From Sulfurirhabdus sp043759595 (GTDB taxonomy: Bacteria > Pseudomonadota > Gammaproteobacteria > Burkholderiales > SMCO01): DNA of 64,000 bases. Positions 32,805 to 43,300 of this stretch are shown here, piece after piece. Below the pieces are notes generated by a model. That model was not told where the DNA came from, searched no databases, and saw only the letters and a list, made by a program, of their open reading frames with translations. The stretch is taken from positions 1 to 64,000 of the forward strand of contig JAYVLG010000045.1 in NCBI GenBank assembly GCA_043759595.1, given 5' to 3'. Position numbers and translations under genes: made by a program. Position 1 is the stretch's first letter. Every line of letters begins with the position of its first letter.

Positions 32805-33709
32805 TCTCCCTTAACTGCATGACCACCAAACCCTTTGCGCATCATTGCAAGCATCTTGGCGGGGTAATCGTTGGCACCTTGACTTGCGAAGCGCATCATT
32901 AATGCAAGACTCATTACCGGCGCAGGGATGCCTTGTTCGACTGCCTCAAGCGCTGTCCAACGACCTTCCCCCGAATCTGAAACGAAGGGTTTGATATTAT
33001 CCAGCGATTGATCCTCCTTCAAAAACTCTGCCGTTAAATCCAGTAGCCATGAACGCACGACACTACCATGACGCCACATCTCGGTAATGGCAGCAAGATC
33101 CATATTAAAATCTTCACGTCCTTTGATTAACGCCAAACCTTCTGCAAAGGCCTGCATCATGCCGTATTCGATACCGTTGTGGACCATTTTCACAAAATGT
33201 CCGGAACCCACAGGCCCGCAATGATGCCAGCCTGCATCTGCGCCAGGTGCCAACACTTTGATAAACGGCTCAAGCCGTTTCATCGGACCAACCTCCCCCC
33301 CAGTCATGATTGCGTAACCATTTTCCAGCCCCCATACCCCACCTGACACACCGGCATCAATATAATGAATGCCGGATTTAGCCAATTGAGCACCCCGTCT
33401 CATGGAATCTTTGTAGTACGCATTTCCGCCATCAACCAGAATATCATCCGCACTCAGCATGGGTGCAAGTTGATCTATCGCTGTTTGGGTTGCCTCTCCA
33501 GAAGGCAGCATTAGCCAGACAATGCGAGGTGCTGCAAGCTGTTTAATCATTTCCTCGAATGACTCAACTGCCGTCAAACCAGTTTCTTTTGCAAGTTGCT
33601 GGGTGACCTCAACACTACGATTATAGGCCACGACCTCCATACCACCCCGACGCAACCGGCGCGCCATATTTGCGCCCATTCGACCCATCCCGATCATGCC
33701 AATATTCAT
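32801..33709 (-). CDS. gnd: 6-phosphogluconate dehydrogenase, decarboxylating (short form)
   Basis: 302 residues, the short (GndA/YqeC-like) subfamily rather than the 470-residue enzyme. MIGMGRMGANMARRLRRGG is the nucleotide-binding loop, VDGGNAYYKDSMRR and DAGVSGGVWGLENGYAIM the substrate motifs, and GPVGSGHFVKMVHNGIEYGM the catalytic Lys/Asn region. Converts 6-phosphogluconate to ribulose-5-phosphate plus CO2 with reduction of NAD(P). Cofactor preference cannot be read with confidence. First gene of the gnd-zwf-pgl operon, divergent from glgA. Confidence 0.94.
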   Translation of the reverse strand: MNIGMIGMGRMGANMARRLRRGGMEVVAYNRSVEVTQQLAKETGLTAVESFEEMIKQLAAPRIVWLMLPSGEATQTAIDQLAPMLSADDILVDGGNAYYKDSMRRGAQLAKSGIHYIDAGVSGGVWGLENGYAIMTGGEVGPMKRLEPFIKVLAPGADAGWHHCGPVGSGHFVKMVHNGIEYGMMQAFAEGLALIKGREDFNMDLAAITEMWRHGSVVRSWLLDLTAEFLKEDQSLDNIKPFVSDSGEGRWTALEAVEQGIPAPVMSLALMMRFASQGANDYPAKMLAMMRKGFGGHAVKGD

Positions 33710-33871
33710 AATGCCTCCCAGTTAGCCTATTTGTAATACAAACGTACATCCCTAAAATAGATGGATAATCTGTTTAAATCAATACCCCACATGACTTATA
33801 TGGTGAATTCACCTGCTCGACACAAAAATATGCGTTAGAATAAATCGTCTTTTTTTGGTAAAATAATCATC

Positions 33872-35353
33872 TTGCAAGCAAATTCTCGCAAAAATAAAAA
33901 ACCCAAAGTCCTTTTTGTTACCTCAGAAATTCATCCGTTAATCAAGACGGGTGGCCTGGCTGATGTAAGTGCGGCGCTTCCCGTTGCTTTACGTACCATT
34001 GGTGTGGACGTAAGAGTATTGGTGCCCGGCTATCCCAGGATTTTGTCTTCAGTTAAAAACAAACGCAAACTGGCACGCATCATAGACATTCCAGGCCACG
34101 GAGAAGTAAATCTCCTCTCTGCAAAAATACCCGGCTGCGATGTTCCAATCATAATTGTAGACTATCCGGCGTTTTATGAGCGCACAGGCGGACCTTATTC
34201 AGATAAAAGCGGGTTGGACTGGCCGGACAATGCGCTTCGATTTGGATTATTGTCCCGCATTGCAGCACTTTTAGGTTCAGATGCTAATCCGTTGACCTGG
34301 AAGCCAGATATTGTTCACTGCAACGACTGGCAAACTGGCCTTGCACCCGCCTATCTGCACTTTGCCAAAGGGCCCAAGGCTGCAACAGTCATGACTGTTC
34401 ACAACCTTGCCTACCAGGGAATATTTCCGTCAGAAATATTCCCTCAACTCAACTTACCCGAAGCATGCTTTAACATGCACGGGGTAGAATATTATGGCAA
34501 CATTTCTTTCCTTAAGGCCGGGCTCTACTACGCCAACCATCTGACTACCGTCAGCCCTACCTATGCAAAGGAAATTCAGTCAGAGGCGCTTGGGTTTGGT
34601 TTGCAAGGTTTGCTTGCTGAGCGCGCGAACCAGCTGACCGGCATTCTGAATGGTGTAGATGCCGAGCACTGGAACCCTGCATGCGATACCCACCTTGCTA
34701 CAACTTATAGTCCGACAAGATTAAATGGGAAAAAAACCAATAAACAGGCATTGCAAAAGCAATTAAATTTGCCCGTTTCTGCTGACATTCCTCTGTTTGG
34801 CGTGGTCAGCCGCATTACACACCAGAAAGGCCTGGATCTGCTTCTGGAAATTCTGCCATCCATTGTGCGCGAACCCGCACAAATCATCCTGCTTGGAACA
34901 GGTGAACTCGAACTGGAGCAAGCCTTCCTGCTTCTGGGTGAACAATACCCCAATCATTTCCGGGCTGTCATCGGATTTGATGAGGGGCTATCCCATCAGG
35001 TTGAGGCGGGTGCGGATATTTTTCTGATGCCATCCCGCTTTGAACCATGCGGACTCAATCAGATGTATAGCATGCTTTATGGAACGCCACCCATTGTGAC
35101 ACCAACCGGTGGTCTGGCTGATACTGTGGTTGACCTCACACCTTCCAGCCTGAAAGATGGCAGCGCAACTGGATTTATGTTGCAGTCTTTTACCGCAACA
35201 AACCTCCTCCAGACCGTCAAACGCGCTATTGAGGCATATCACGATAAAAAAACCTGGCGGAAAGTGCAGCTAAACGGTATGCGCCGAGATTTTGGCTGGA
35301 CAAAAAGCGCCGAAACTTATTTATCGCTTTATTTATCGCTTATTCAGAAATAA
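33872..35353 (+). CDS. glgA: Glycogen synthase (ADP-glucose)
   Basis: 493 residues, GT5. VTSEIHPLIKTGGLADVSAA is the ADP-glucose site; HCNDWQTGLAPAYL, TVHNLAYQGIFP and PSRFEPCGLNQMYSMLYGTPPIV are the other GlgA signatures. Adds glucose from ADP-glucose to glycogen. No ATG precedes the conserved N-terminus: the frame is closed by TAG at 33836 and TTG 33872 is the only usable start, with weak ribosome binding. Divergent from gnd (162 bp), convergent with the phosphorylase gene (11 bp). Confidence 0.95.
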   Translation: MQANSRKNKKPKVLFVTSEIHPLIKTGGLADVSAALPVALRTIGVDVRVLVPGYPRILSSVKNKRKLARIIDIPGHGEVNLLSAKIPGCDVPIIIVDYPAFYERTGGPYSDKSGLDWPDNALRFGLLSRIAALLGSDANPLTWKPDIVHCNDWQTGLAPAYLHFAKGPKAATVMTVHNLAYQGIFPSEIFPQLNLPEACFNMHGVEYYGNISFLKAGLYYANHLTTVSPTYAKEIQSEALGFGLQGLLAERANQLTGILNGVDAEHWNPACDTHLATTYSPTRLNGKKTNKQALQKQLNLPVSADIPLFGVVSRITHQKGLDLLLEILPSIVREPAQIILLGTGELELEQAFLLLGEQYPNHFRAVIGFDEGLSHQVEAGADIFLMPSRFEPCGLNQMYSMLYGTPPIVTPTGGLADTVVDLTPSSLKDGSATGFMLQSFTATNLLQTVKRAIEAYHDKKTWRKVQLNGMRRDFGWTKSAETYLSLYLSLIQK

Positions 35354-35364
35354 GCAAATGAAAC

Positions 35365-37917
35365 TCACAACCAAATCATCATCCCTGTTTCATGCGGATT
35401 CGTGAGCAACTCGTGCCAGGGATAAATGCGTATCAGGTATTGCAGCTTGCCACACAAATCAGGAGCAAGATCCAATGCAAAAACTTGCTCATTGCCTGTT
35501 CCTGTCGTTTCCTGACTCACAAAACTATAATGTTGCATCTCACTGGCATTAACGTTTCCTGGCCTGCCTACGAGCAATTCCACCCTCACATCTTCTGGTT
35601 TCAATCCATTCAGTTGTACGCCAACCTCAAAACGCATTGCATCACCGAATTGAATGCGTTTTTTCGGCTCATCCAGCCTGCGCAAAGCAACCCCATGCCA
35701 TGCAACTTTAATACGTGATTTCCAGACCGCCAATCGCTTGGCATTTTCAAAATCATTTTGAGCGAATACCTTTCCTTGCCTGCTGGCCGAGGTGTAAAAA
35801 CGTGACACATATTCCCCCACCATACGTGTGGCATTGAACCGCGGCAAAACTGTCGCAATGGAATGCTTGGCCATCTTGACCCAGCCTTCCGAATATCCAA
35901 ATTTTCCACGATCGTAATATAGCGGCAATACATGATCCTGCAGAATTTCGTACAGTGTCTGGCTTTCTTCCTGATTGCGACGGTAATCATCATAATGTTC
36001 AGGCGAAGGTTTGATCGCCCAACCATTTTTGCCGTCGTAGCCTTCACCCCACCACCCATCAAGCACGCTTAAATTAATGGCACCATTAATTCCTGCTTTC
36101 ATACCCGATGTTCCGCTCGCCTCCAACGGGTAAACGGGATTATTCAGCCAGATATCCACACCTGAAACCAGCCTTCTGGCCAACCCCATATCATAGCCTT
36201 CCACCAGCAATATTTTTCCTTCAAATTCAGGTAAACGAGAGATGTTGTGCACTTGCCTGATCAACTCCTGTCCGGGTTTATCTGCGGGATGCGCTTTACC
36301 TGCGAACACAAACAAGATGGGGCGGTCTTCATCTGCAATAATTTCACGCAACCAATCAAGATTATCAAACAGCATGGTCGCCCGTTTATAGGTTGCAAAA
36401 CGCCGCGCAAAGCCAATCGTCAGGACATTAGGATTGATGGGGTCTGTGTATTTAAGCAGGCGATCAAGATGCGCCTCAGAGCCATGATTTCGAAAATGCT
36501 GGTTGGAAATACGGTGGCGTAACTGATACAACATTTGCGATTTGAGTGACTGGCGAACACTCCAGAACAAATGATCCGGAATGATGTCGATCTTTGTCCA
36601 AAATTCTGTATCGCACAGTCGATGCCGCCACTCATATCCTAAATAGGTATCAAACAAATCTACCCATTCATCTGCAAGAAAGCTGGGGACATGCACGCCA
36701 TTAGTGACATACGTGATAGGGCTTTCTTCCGGCCCGACTTGTGGCCACAAATCACCACAGATTTTGGCCGAAACATCACCATGAATCCGGCTTACACCAT
36801 TATGGTAACGCGAACCATGGATCGCCAAGGTCGTCATATTAAATTCATGACTGTCTGCTGCCTGCCCTAATGCCAGAAACTCCTCTTTCGCGATTTTAAG
36901 CTCATGAAACAGCTCACTGAAATATTCAATCATCATTTCAGAAGAAAAATGATCATGCCCGGCAGGTACCGGCGTATGCGTCGTAAATACAGTATTAACC
37001 GCAACCGCCTCAAGCGCACTGGCAAAATCCAGTCCATCTCTTACCAGACATCTGGCCCGTTCAAGAATCTGAAATGCAGCATGCCCTTCGTTGATATGCC
37101 ATACAGTAGGCTTTAACCCAATTTCCTGCAAAGCACGCACCCCTCCCACCCCCAGCAGAATTTCCTGTTGCATCCGCATATAACGATCACCACCATAAAG
37201 CTGGTGAACAATGTCACGATCTGCCAAAGAATTGACTTCTAGATCCGTATCCAGCAAATAAAGCCACACATGTCCTACTCTGGCCTGCCAGACTTTCACA
37301 AAGACAGTACGTCCGGGAAAACCCACTTCAATATGCACTTCGTTACCATCATCGCGCAGCACGGGAGAAATAGGCAAATCATCAAAATCCGAATCTGCGT
37401 AAGTTGCGACCTGATTACCTTCCGCATCGATCAATTGGGAAAAATAACCCTGCCGATACAAAAGACCAACGGCAATAAAGGGCAAGCGCATATCACTGGC
37501 CGCTTTACAATGGTCACCCGCCAATATACCCAACCCGCCGGAGTAAATAGGAAAACTCTCGTGAAAACCAAATTCAGCACAAAAATAGGCTACCAGATCA
37601 CTTTGATGCAACCCTGTGCCATTCTGACGCATAGGTTCAGAATGATACGTATCATAAGCAGACAACACGCGATTAAAGTTCGCAAGAAATACCTGGTCAT
37701 CTACCGCATCTACCAGCCGCTGTTCACTTACCCGCTTTAAAAACGCCTTGGGACTGTGCCCTACAGCATCCCAAAGACTGGGGTGCAAACGCGCAAAAAG
37801 CGTTCGACTGGTACGATTCCAGCTGTACCATAAATTACCTGCCAACTCATCCATCCGCTTTAAACGTCTTGGGATTTTTGGATTTACTTCAATGATGAAA
37901 GGTGTGCCTTCCTTCAT
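35365..37917 (-). CDS. Alpha-glucan phosphorylase, distant (TIGR02094-like) family
   Basis: 850 residues. Glucan phosphorylase architecture with the PLP-lysine segment EASGTSGMKAGINGAINLSV and later ...DGWWGEGYDG, plus GYSEGWV... The Gly-Ala-Ile substitutions at the PLP site and the N-terminal RRLKRMDELAGNLWYSW assign it to the branch separate from classical GlgP. Releases glucose-1-phosphate from glucans; the natural chain (maltodextrin or glycogen) is not known. Its own promoter must lie in the 742-bp region upstream. A classical phosphorylase is at 49899, so the genome has both types. Confidence 0.93.
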   Translation of the reverse strand: MKEGTPFIIEVNPKIPRRLKRMDELAGNLWYSWNRTSRTLFARLHPSLWDAVGHSPKAFLKRVSEQRLVDAVDDQVFLANFNRVLSAYDTYHSEPMRQNGTGLHQSDLVAYFCAEFGFHESFPIYSGGLGILAGDHCKAASDMRLPFIAVGLLYRQGYFSQLIDAEGNQVATYADSDFDDLPISPVLRDDGNEVHIEVGFPGRTVFVKVWQARVGHVWLYLLDTDLEVNSLADRDIVHQLYGGDRYMRMQQEILLGVGGVRALQEIGLKPTVWHINEGHAAFQILERARCLVRDGLDFASALEAVAVNTVFTTHTPVPAGHDHFSSEMMIEYFSELFHELKIAKEEFLALGQAADSHEFNMTTLAIHGSRYHNGVSRIHGDVSAKICGDLWPQVGPEESPITYVTNGVHVPSFLADEWVDLFDTYLGYEWRHRLCDTEFWTKIDIIPDHLFWSVRQSLKSQMLYQLRHRISNQHFRNHGSEAHLDRLLKYTDPINPNVLTIGFARRFATYKRATMLFDNLDWLREIIADEDRPILFVFAGKAHPADKPGQELIRQVHNISRLPEFEGKILLVEGYDMGLARRLVSGVDIWLNNPVYPLEASGTSGMKAGINGAINLSVLDGWWGEGYDGKNGWAIKPSPEHYDDYRRNQEESQTLYEILQDHVLPLYYDRGKFGYSEGWVKMAKHSIATVLPRFNATRMVGEYVSRFYTSASRQGKVFAQNDFENAKRLAVWKSRIKVAWHGVALRRLDEPKKRIQFGDAMRFEVGVQLNGLKPEDVRVELLVGRPGNVNASEMQHYSFVSQETTGTGNEQVFALDLAPDLCGKLQYLIRIYPWHELLTNPHETGMMIWL

Positions 37918-38315
37918 ACGATGCTCCCTTGCTTGATTTTTGTTCTTTTCAAAATACTCAATAACATTTAAGTTTTACAACGTTCTAAATTAATATTAGA
38001 CGTTTTTTTCAGTTTGAAAATATTACAGGGGAAATATTACAAAATTCAGGGATTCAGGATTTTACTGTGGATAAAGGCTTTTTTCTGAGTACTCATTGAA
38101 TTTTGAAATTTGGATTTCCTTGTGAATGGTCATTTTAAAGTGGCAGCAAAGCAGGTCACAGATATCAACGACGCTTCACCACTTGCAAATGACTGCTATC
38201 CAGTAAGGCTTGCCGACAACCTTCGACTTTCAGCAGCCTGTCACGGATTGCTACTCAAACGGCTGCTATGGCTGCGTACTGGATAGTCGGCGTATTGCTC
38301 CGGCCCAATGAGGTC
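37918..38315. other. Non-coding region with an inverted repeat
   Basis: No credible gene. CTATCCAGTA at 38196-38205 and its exact complement TACTGGATAG at 38277-38286 enclose GC-mixed sequence. The stretch resembles the degraded flank of an insertion sequence and also contains the promoter region of the leftward phosphorylase gene. Confidence 0.45.
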
Positions 38316-38575
38316 TTAAGCCGCATACTTCACACGATTGTTTTGAAAGTGGCTCATTACGCGCTCGGGGTTTTGCTCCAACATCATCATATGCGCGCTG
38401 GTTGCCACGCGTAGTTTGGCTTTGCTGCGAACAGGACCGAGCCTGCCCATCTCTTGCTTGATATCCACATTAAGGCGCTCCTCTGGCTTGAGCTGGGGAC
38501 TATAGCTAGCTGGGCAAGGTCAGGAACACTTTCCTGCCAGAATCCTTGATCAAGGCAGTCAGGAACCGTGGAAAA
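38316..38575 (-). pseudogene. IS630-family transposase remnant (C-terminal end)
   Basis: Read leftwards, the frame ending at TAA 38318-38316 gives SPQLKPEERLNVDIKQEMG then LRVATSAHMMMLEQNPERV and NNRVKYAA, the conserved end of IS630/DDE_3 transposases. Further upstream, ALIKDSGRKVFL from another frame also belongs to this family. The two pieces are separated by an internal deletion of the catalytic segment, and a duplicated GCTA next to the LPS-YSP junction shifts the frame. Not functional. Confidence 0.85.
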
Positions 38576-38659
38576 TATTGAATCCGGGCCTATTCAATCA
38601 ATAAAAGCAGAGGTATCATCTGGTCAATAAACTTAAGCTCATACAATCAAGGAAGCGTT

Positions 38660-40042
38660 GTGTCAGAAGGCGGTAAATTAGCAAAAGAATCACTCGGGGC
38701 TTTCGAGTCTGCCATCATGGGAATTGCTGGCACTGCGCCTGCATTTAGCGTAGCCGTAACAACGGCGGCTATTGTTGCATCGGTCGGGGTTCTGTCAGTA
38801 GGTAGCATTTTCTATTGCGGCCTCATCATGTTCGGCATCATGCTGGCATTCTTTCATCTCAGCAAGATCACCCCGCATGCCGGTGCTGCTTATGCCTGGG
38901 TAGGGCATGTCTTCGGTAAAACCTGGGGATTCTTTACCGGTTGGGGACTGCTAGTCGCTTCGATATTCTTCATGGTGTCGGCCACGATACCTGCAGCCAC
39001 ATCAACCTTGGTCCTAATCGCCCCTGATCTGGTCGAGAGCACCACCTGGGTGACCGGCACGGCGGCGATCTGGCTGACCTTGGTCACTATTGTCGTTACA
39101 AAGGGCATCAAACACGCGAGCTATACACAGTTGATTCTGACTGGGATTGAAACCGTAGTGGTTTTCTCGCTGATAATTGCAGCTTTTATCCAATACGGTG
39201 GCCATCCGGCACACCCCCCTTCAATCATCTGGTTTTCCCCATTTTCATTTACACCGCAGCTATTTGCCACGGGGGCCTTAACGGCCATCTTTTTTTACTG
39301 GGGCTGGGATGTCACCATGAATCTTAGCGAGGAAACCAAGACAGGCGACACCGGCAAGCCACATCCAGCCAGCCAAGGTGCATTTTGGGCTATGGTCAAT
39401 CTGATCCTGTTCTTCATCATCATGATGATAGTGGTACTGATCGTGCTGAGCGATAACGAAATCGCGCAGGCCAACACCAACGTGCTCTATGCGATCGCCA
39501 ACAAATTATTTCCGGCACCATGGAATTACTTGGCGGTACTTTCAACCCTCCTGAGCACTATCGGTACTATCGAAACACAAATTCTGCAATTCAGCCGAAG
39601 CATGTTTGCCATGGCGCGTGATGACATGCTGCATCCCCGTTACGCCAAGATCCACACCGAGTGGCAAACCCCATGGGTGGCAACCTTTGTGATCTGGTTC
39701 CTGGGTGTATCACTACTCTTTTGTTCATCGTACATGCCATCAGTGAAAAAAATCCTGGAAAGTTCGATTTTAGCCATCGGCTTCCAGATATGCTTTTACA
39801 TGAGCTTGGCCGGATTTGCTTGTGCCTGGCATTATCGCAAAAAGTTGAAGAGTAGCGCCTACAACGCTATCTCCTATGTTCTTTGGCCGTTGTTTGCGGC
39901 AATTTTTATGGTATTCGTAGCGCTCTACAGCATTCCTACGTTTGACGTCATTACTAACATCCTAGGCGTTGGCGGGATTCTGGTCGGCATTGTACCTTTG
40001 ATCTTGGGAGGGCTACGACGCAACAAAAGTGCGAAGGTCTGA
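38660..40042 (+). CDS. APC-superfamily amino acid permease
   Basis: 460 residues with about 12 hydrophobic helices. The start region has the APC motif ESAIMGIAGTAPAFSVAVTTAAIV, and HAGAAYAWVGHVFGKTWGFFTGW matches the helix 2-3 motif. It is an inner-membrane transporter for amino acids or polyamines; the substrate is not predictable. GTG start at 38660, with AAGGAA eight bases upstream. It stands alone between an IS relic and a convergent signalling gene, so recent rearrangement near this locus is likely. Confidence 0.9.
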   Translation: MSEGGKLAKESLGAFESAIMGIAGTAPAFSVAVTTAAIVASVGVLSVGSIFYCGLIMFGIMLAFFHLSKITPHAGAAYAWVGHVFGKTWGFFTGWGLLVASIFFMVSATIPAATSTLVLIAPDLVESTTWVTGTAAIWLTLVTIVVTKGIKHASYTQLILTGIETVVVFSLIIAAFIQYGGHPAHPPSIIWFSPFSFTPQLFATGALTAIFFYWGWDVTMNLSEETKTGDTGKPHPASQGAFWAMVNLILFFIIMMIVVLIVLSDNEIAQANTNVLYAIANKLFPAPWNYLAVLSTLLSTIGTIETQILQFSRSMFAMARDDMLHPRYAKIHTEWQTPWVATFVIWFLGVSLLFCSSYMPSVKKILESSILAIGFQICFYMSLAGFACAWHYRKKLKSSAYNAISYVLWPLFAAIFMVFVALYSIPTFDVITNILGVGGILVGIVPLILGGLRRNKSAKV

Positions 40043-40385
40043 GATAGCCGCATCGAACCACCATTATTTTGGCAGACAGAAAAACCACCAGATCGGTAAC
40101 AACTTCTGGATGTGCGCGAAGGGCTTTGACCTACTTTGAGATAATCGCAGTTCTCGACGCTAACTTCCACTTATGGCAAGTTGCTGATCTATAGCGAAAC
40201 ATTGAAACCACCGTCAGTTAAAGGGAAAGTCGACCGTCGCTTCACGACCCCTTAGAGACGGTCATTACCTTGTTGTTAAAGGTCCGGTCAGCCTGCGAAA
40301 GCTGCCATCCAGTTACAGTTGTCTGGCCGGCATTTACCGTGCCAATTTATGACAATCATGTGGTATCAAGGCTAAAATTACTCTG
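40043..40385. other. Convergent intergenic region with hairpin
   Basis: No gene. GACCGTC at 40232-40238 pairs with GACGGTC at 40257-40263, a possible weak terminator or relic. The rest shows nothing recognisable. Confidence 0.4.
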
Positions 40386-43300
40386 CTAGCTCCGGTTTTT
40401 TAGGAATACCATAAACTCATCCAACGGCACAGGTTTGCTGAACAAGTAGCCCTGGAAAGCATGGCAACCGCGCAGCTCAAGGAATTGACACTGTGCTTCA
40501 GTTTCCACACCTTCCGCGATCACGTGTAATCCAAGCGTCTCAGTCATCGCGATAATAGTTTGCACGATGGAGGCGTCGTTAGGGTCGCTGACGATGTCGC
40601 GAACAAATGATTGGTCAATCTTGATTTGACTCAACGGCAAACGTTTCAGATATTGAAGAGAAGAATAACCGGTGCCGAAATCATCCATCGAGAAACGTAC
40701 ACCTAGTATTTCTATTTGACGCATCTTGATGATGGTGTTCTCAACGTTTTCCAGCATGGTACTTTCGGTCAATTCCAGTTTCAGGTGAGATGGCTTTGCA
40801 CCACTCTCCAGCAACACCCGTTGTACTTGAGCCACAAAGTCAGCCTCATGGAATTGCTTGGCACTGACATTTACCGCCAGCGTCAGTTCGCGGGTCAGTG
40901 CCTCATCTTGCCAAGCTGCAAGTTGCACACAGGCGGTTTGAAGCATCCACAGCCCTATCGGTATGATGAGTCCGGTTTCCTCTGCAAGAGGGATGAATTG
41001 GGCAGGAGAGACCAAGCCGTATTCAGGATGCTCCCAGCGCAACAACACTTCTGCACCAATAGAGCGACGCAAATTGTCCACTTGAATTTGGTAGTGCAGA
41101 CGAAATTGTTGATTTTTGAGTGCAAGACGCAATTCGTCATCCAGTTTGGCGCGCGTATCGATGGCGAGCTGCATGGCTGAGTCATAGAAACGAATAGCAT
41201 TACGGCCGCTCGTTTTGGCTTGATACATTGCCGTATCGGCATACCGGAGTAAATCGTCAAGGCTTTCCAGATGACCACGAAACAAAACGATGCCGATACT
41301 TGGTGTGGTATAACACAGGCGTTCCTTGAGCATATAAGATTCGCTCAGGGTAGTGCGTATCTTCTCGGCAAGCATCTCGGCTTGCGTTGCAGCCTCGTCG
41401 CCATCGGTACTTAGCGTTTCCAGCACAACCAGGAATTCATCCCCTCCCAGACGCGACACTGTATCGCCTTCACGCACACAGGATTTCAGCCTTTTGGCTA
41501 CTTCGATAAGCAACAGGTCACCAATAGCATGCCCTTTAGTATCGTTGAGGGTTTTGAAGTGATCGAGATCAATAAACAGCACTGCGCCATACTGCCCATT
41601 ACGTGTGCTCGCCGAAAACGCCTGGCTCAGGCGATCCATCAACAAACGACGATTGGGGAGTTGCGTCAGTGCATCATAGAATGCCAATTGGTGAATTTTA
41701 ACTTCGGCTTCCTTGAGGTCGGTCACGTCATAGAACCAGCCTAAAACCGCCTGTTCATTCTCATATTCCAGCCTGAAGTAGGAAGCCAAGACCCAGGTTG
41801 CTCGAGTTCCGGGAATGTTTAATTCTATCAGCTTGTCAGTGACCGACAATCCTTTGTCGAGTTGCTGAAAAATCTCTTCATAATCTTGAGGGTTAGCGTA
41901 GAACTGTTTGGAATCTGTGCCAACAACCTGATCGCGTGCCGAATTGATCAATTTGGCATAACGCTGATTGGCAAACAAGACCTTGTGACTAGAGGATGCG
42001 GCAATTCGCACTGCGATGGGGCTGGTTTCCAGCATATAGCGGAAACGCGTTTCATTATTACGGACAGCTTCCTCAGCCTGCTTGCGCTCGGTGATGTCGT
42101 AGAAGATCACCAGGCTGGAGGCGTCCATCGACGCAATGCTGAACCGGATGTCACGCACGGTGCCATCCTTGCAAGTAACCTTATATTCCAACGGTTTGAG
42201 TTCGGTCCCGTCCTGCCGCGCCTTTTCCGCCGCCTGCCATTCTTGCGTAACATGCTGTCGATAGGCGGGATCGGGATAGGCTCGTGGCCACCACTCTGCC
42301 AGCGTCGGGATGTCAGTCTGTGTGTAGCCGAATGTCTCGATGAACTTCCGGTTCAAGAACGTGATGTTCTGATGCTCATCGTTCATCGCCATGGCCACCG
42401 GCGACGATTCGATAATCGCGCGAAACTTCGCTTCGCTCGCGCGCACCGCCGCCTCAGCATGCTTGCGCTCGGTCAGGTCACGCACGATAGCCAGATAAGA
42501 GTGATCGTCGAGTCTACGTGCACTGACTTCACCCGGGAACATCGAGCCATCCTTGCGCACATGGGTCCATTCTGCCAGGTGGGGCACGCCGATCATCATT
42601 CTCAGCGGTTCTTCGGTTAGCCTTGTTACCTCGTGCGGCGCAAGTACATCAGCAACGCTCATTTGCAAGAGTTCGTCGCGCGTGTAACCGAGCAGTTCGA
42701 GCCCGCGCGCATTTGCGTCGAGGAATCGATTTTCGGCTGAGATGATATAAATGCCGTCATTGGCCTGCTCGAACACGCTGTGGATTCGCGTCTTGCTCAT
42801 CCATAGTGCCTCCTCCGCCAGGTGGTGGCTGATGGCGATGGCAGCGGTATGCGTGGCGGTATCGATGAGCTGCCGGTGCTCCGACCGCGGAAGTCCTGGC
42901 TGGCGGTAATACATCGCAAATGTGCCAAGCACCCGCTGCTGCGCATCGAAAATCGGCGTGGACCAACAGGCGCGCAGCTCGTGCCGCAGCGCCACTGCTT
43001 TGTATTCCGCCCAAAGCGGATCGGTGGCAATATCCTCCACGAACACAGCCTCCTTGCGGTAGATCGCCGTGCCGAACGATCCGGCGCATGGTCCGATCGG
43101 TTGCCCGTCCACCGCCGCGACAAATTCCCTTGGCAGGCTCGGCGCCGCGCCATGGTGGACGAGAACGCCGTCCTCATCGAGTAGAAGGATAGACCCCAGC
43201 ATCCCAGGCGATTGAGCCTCGATAAGACGAACCAGCGCGGTCAGCGTCTCCGGCAATGAGGTTCCGGCGGCGATCATCTCCAGCACGTGTTTCTGCCCGC

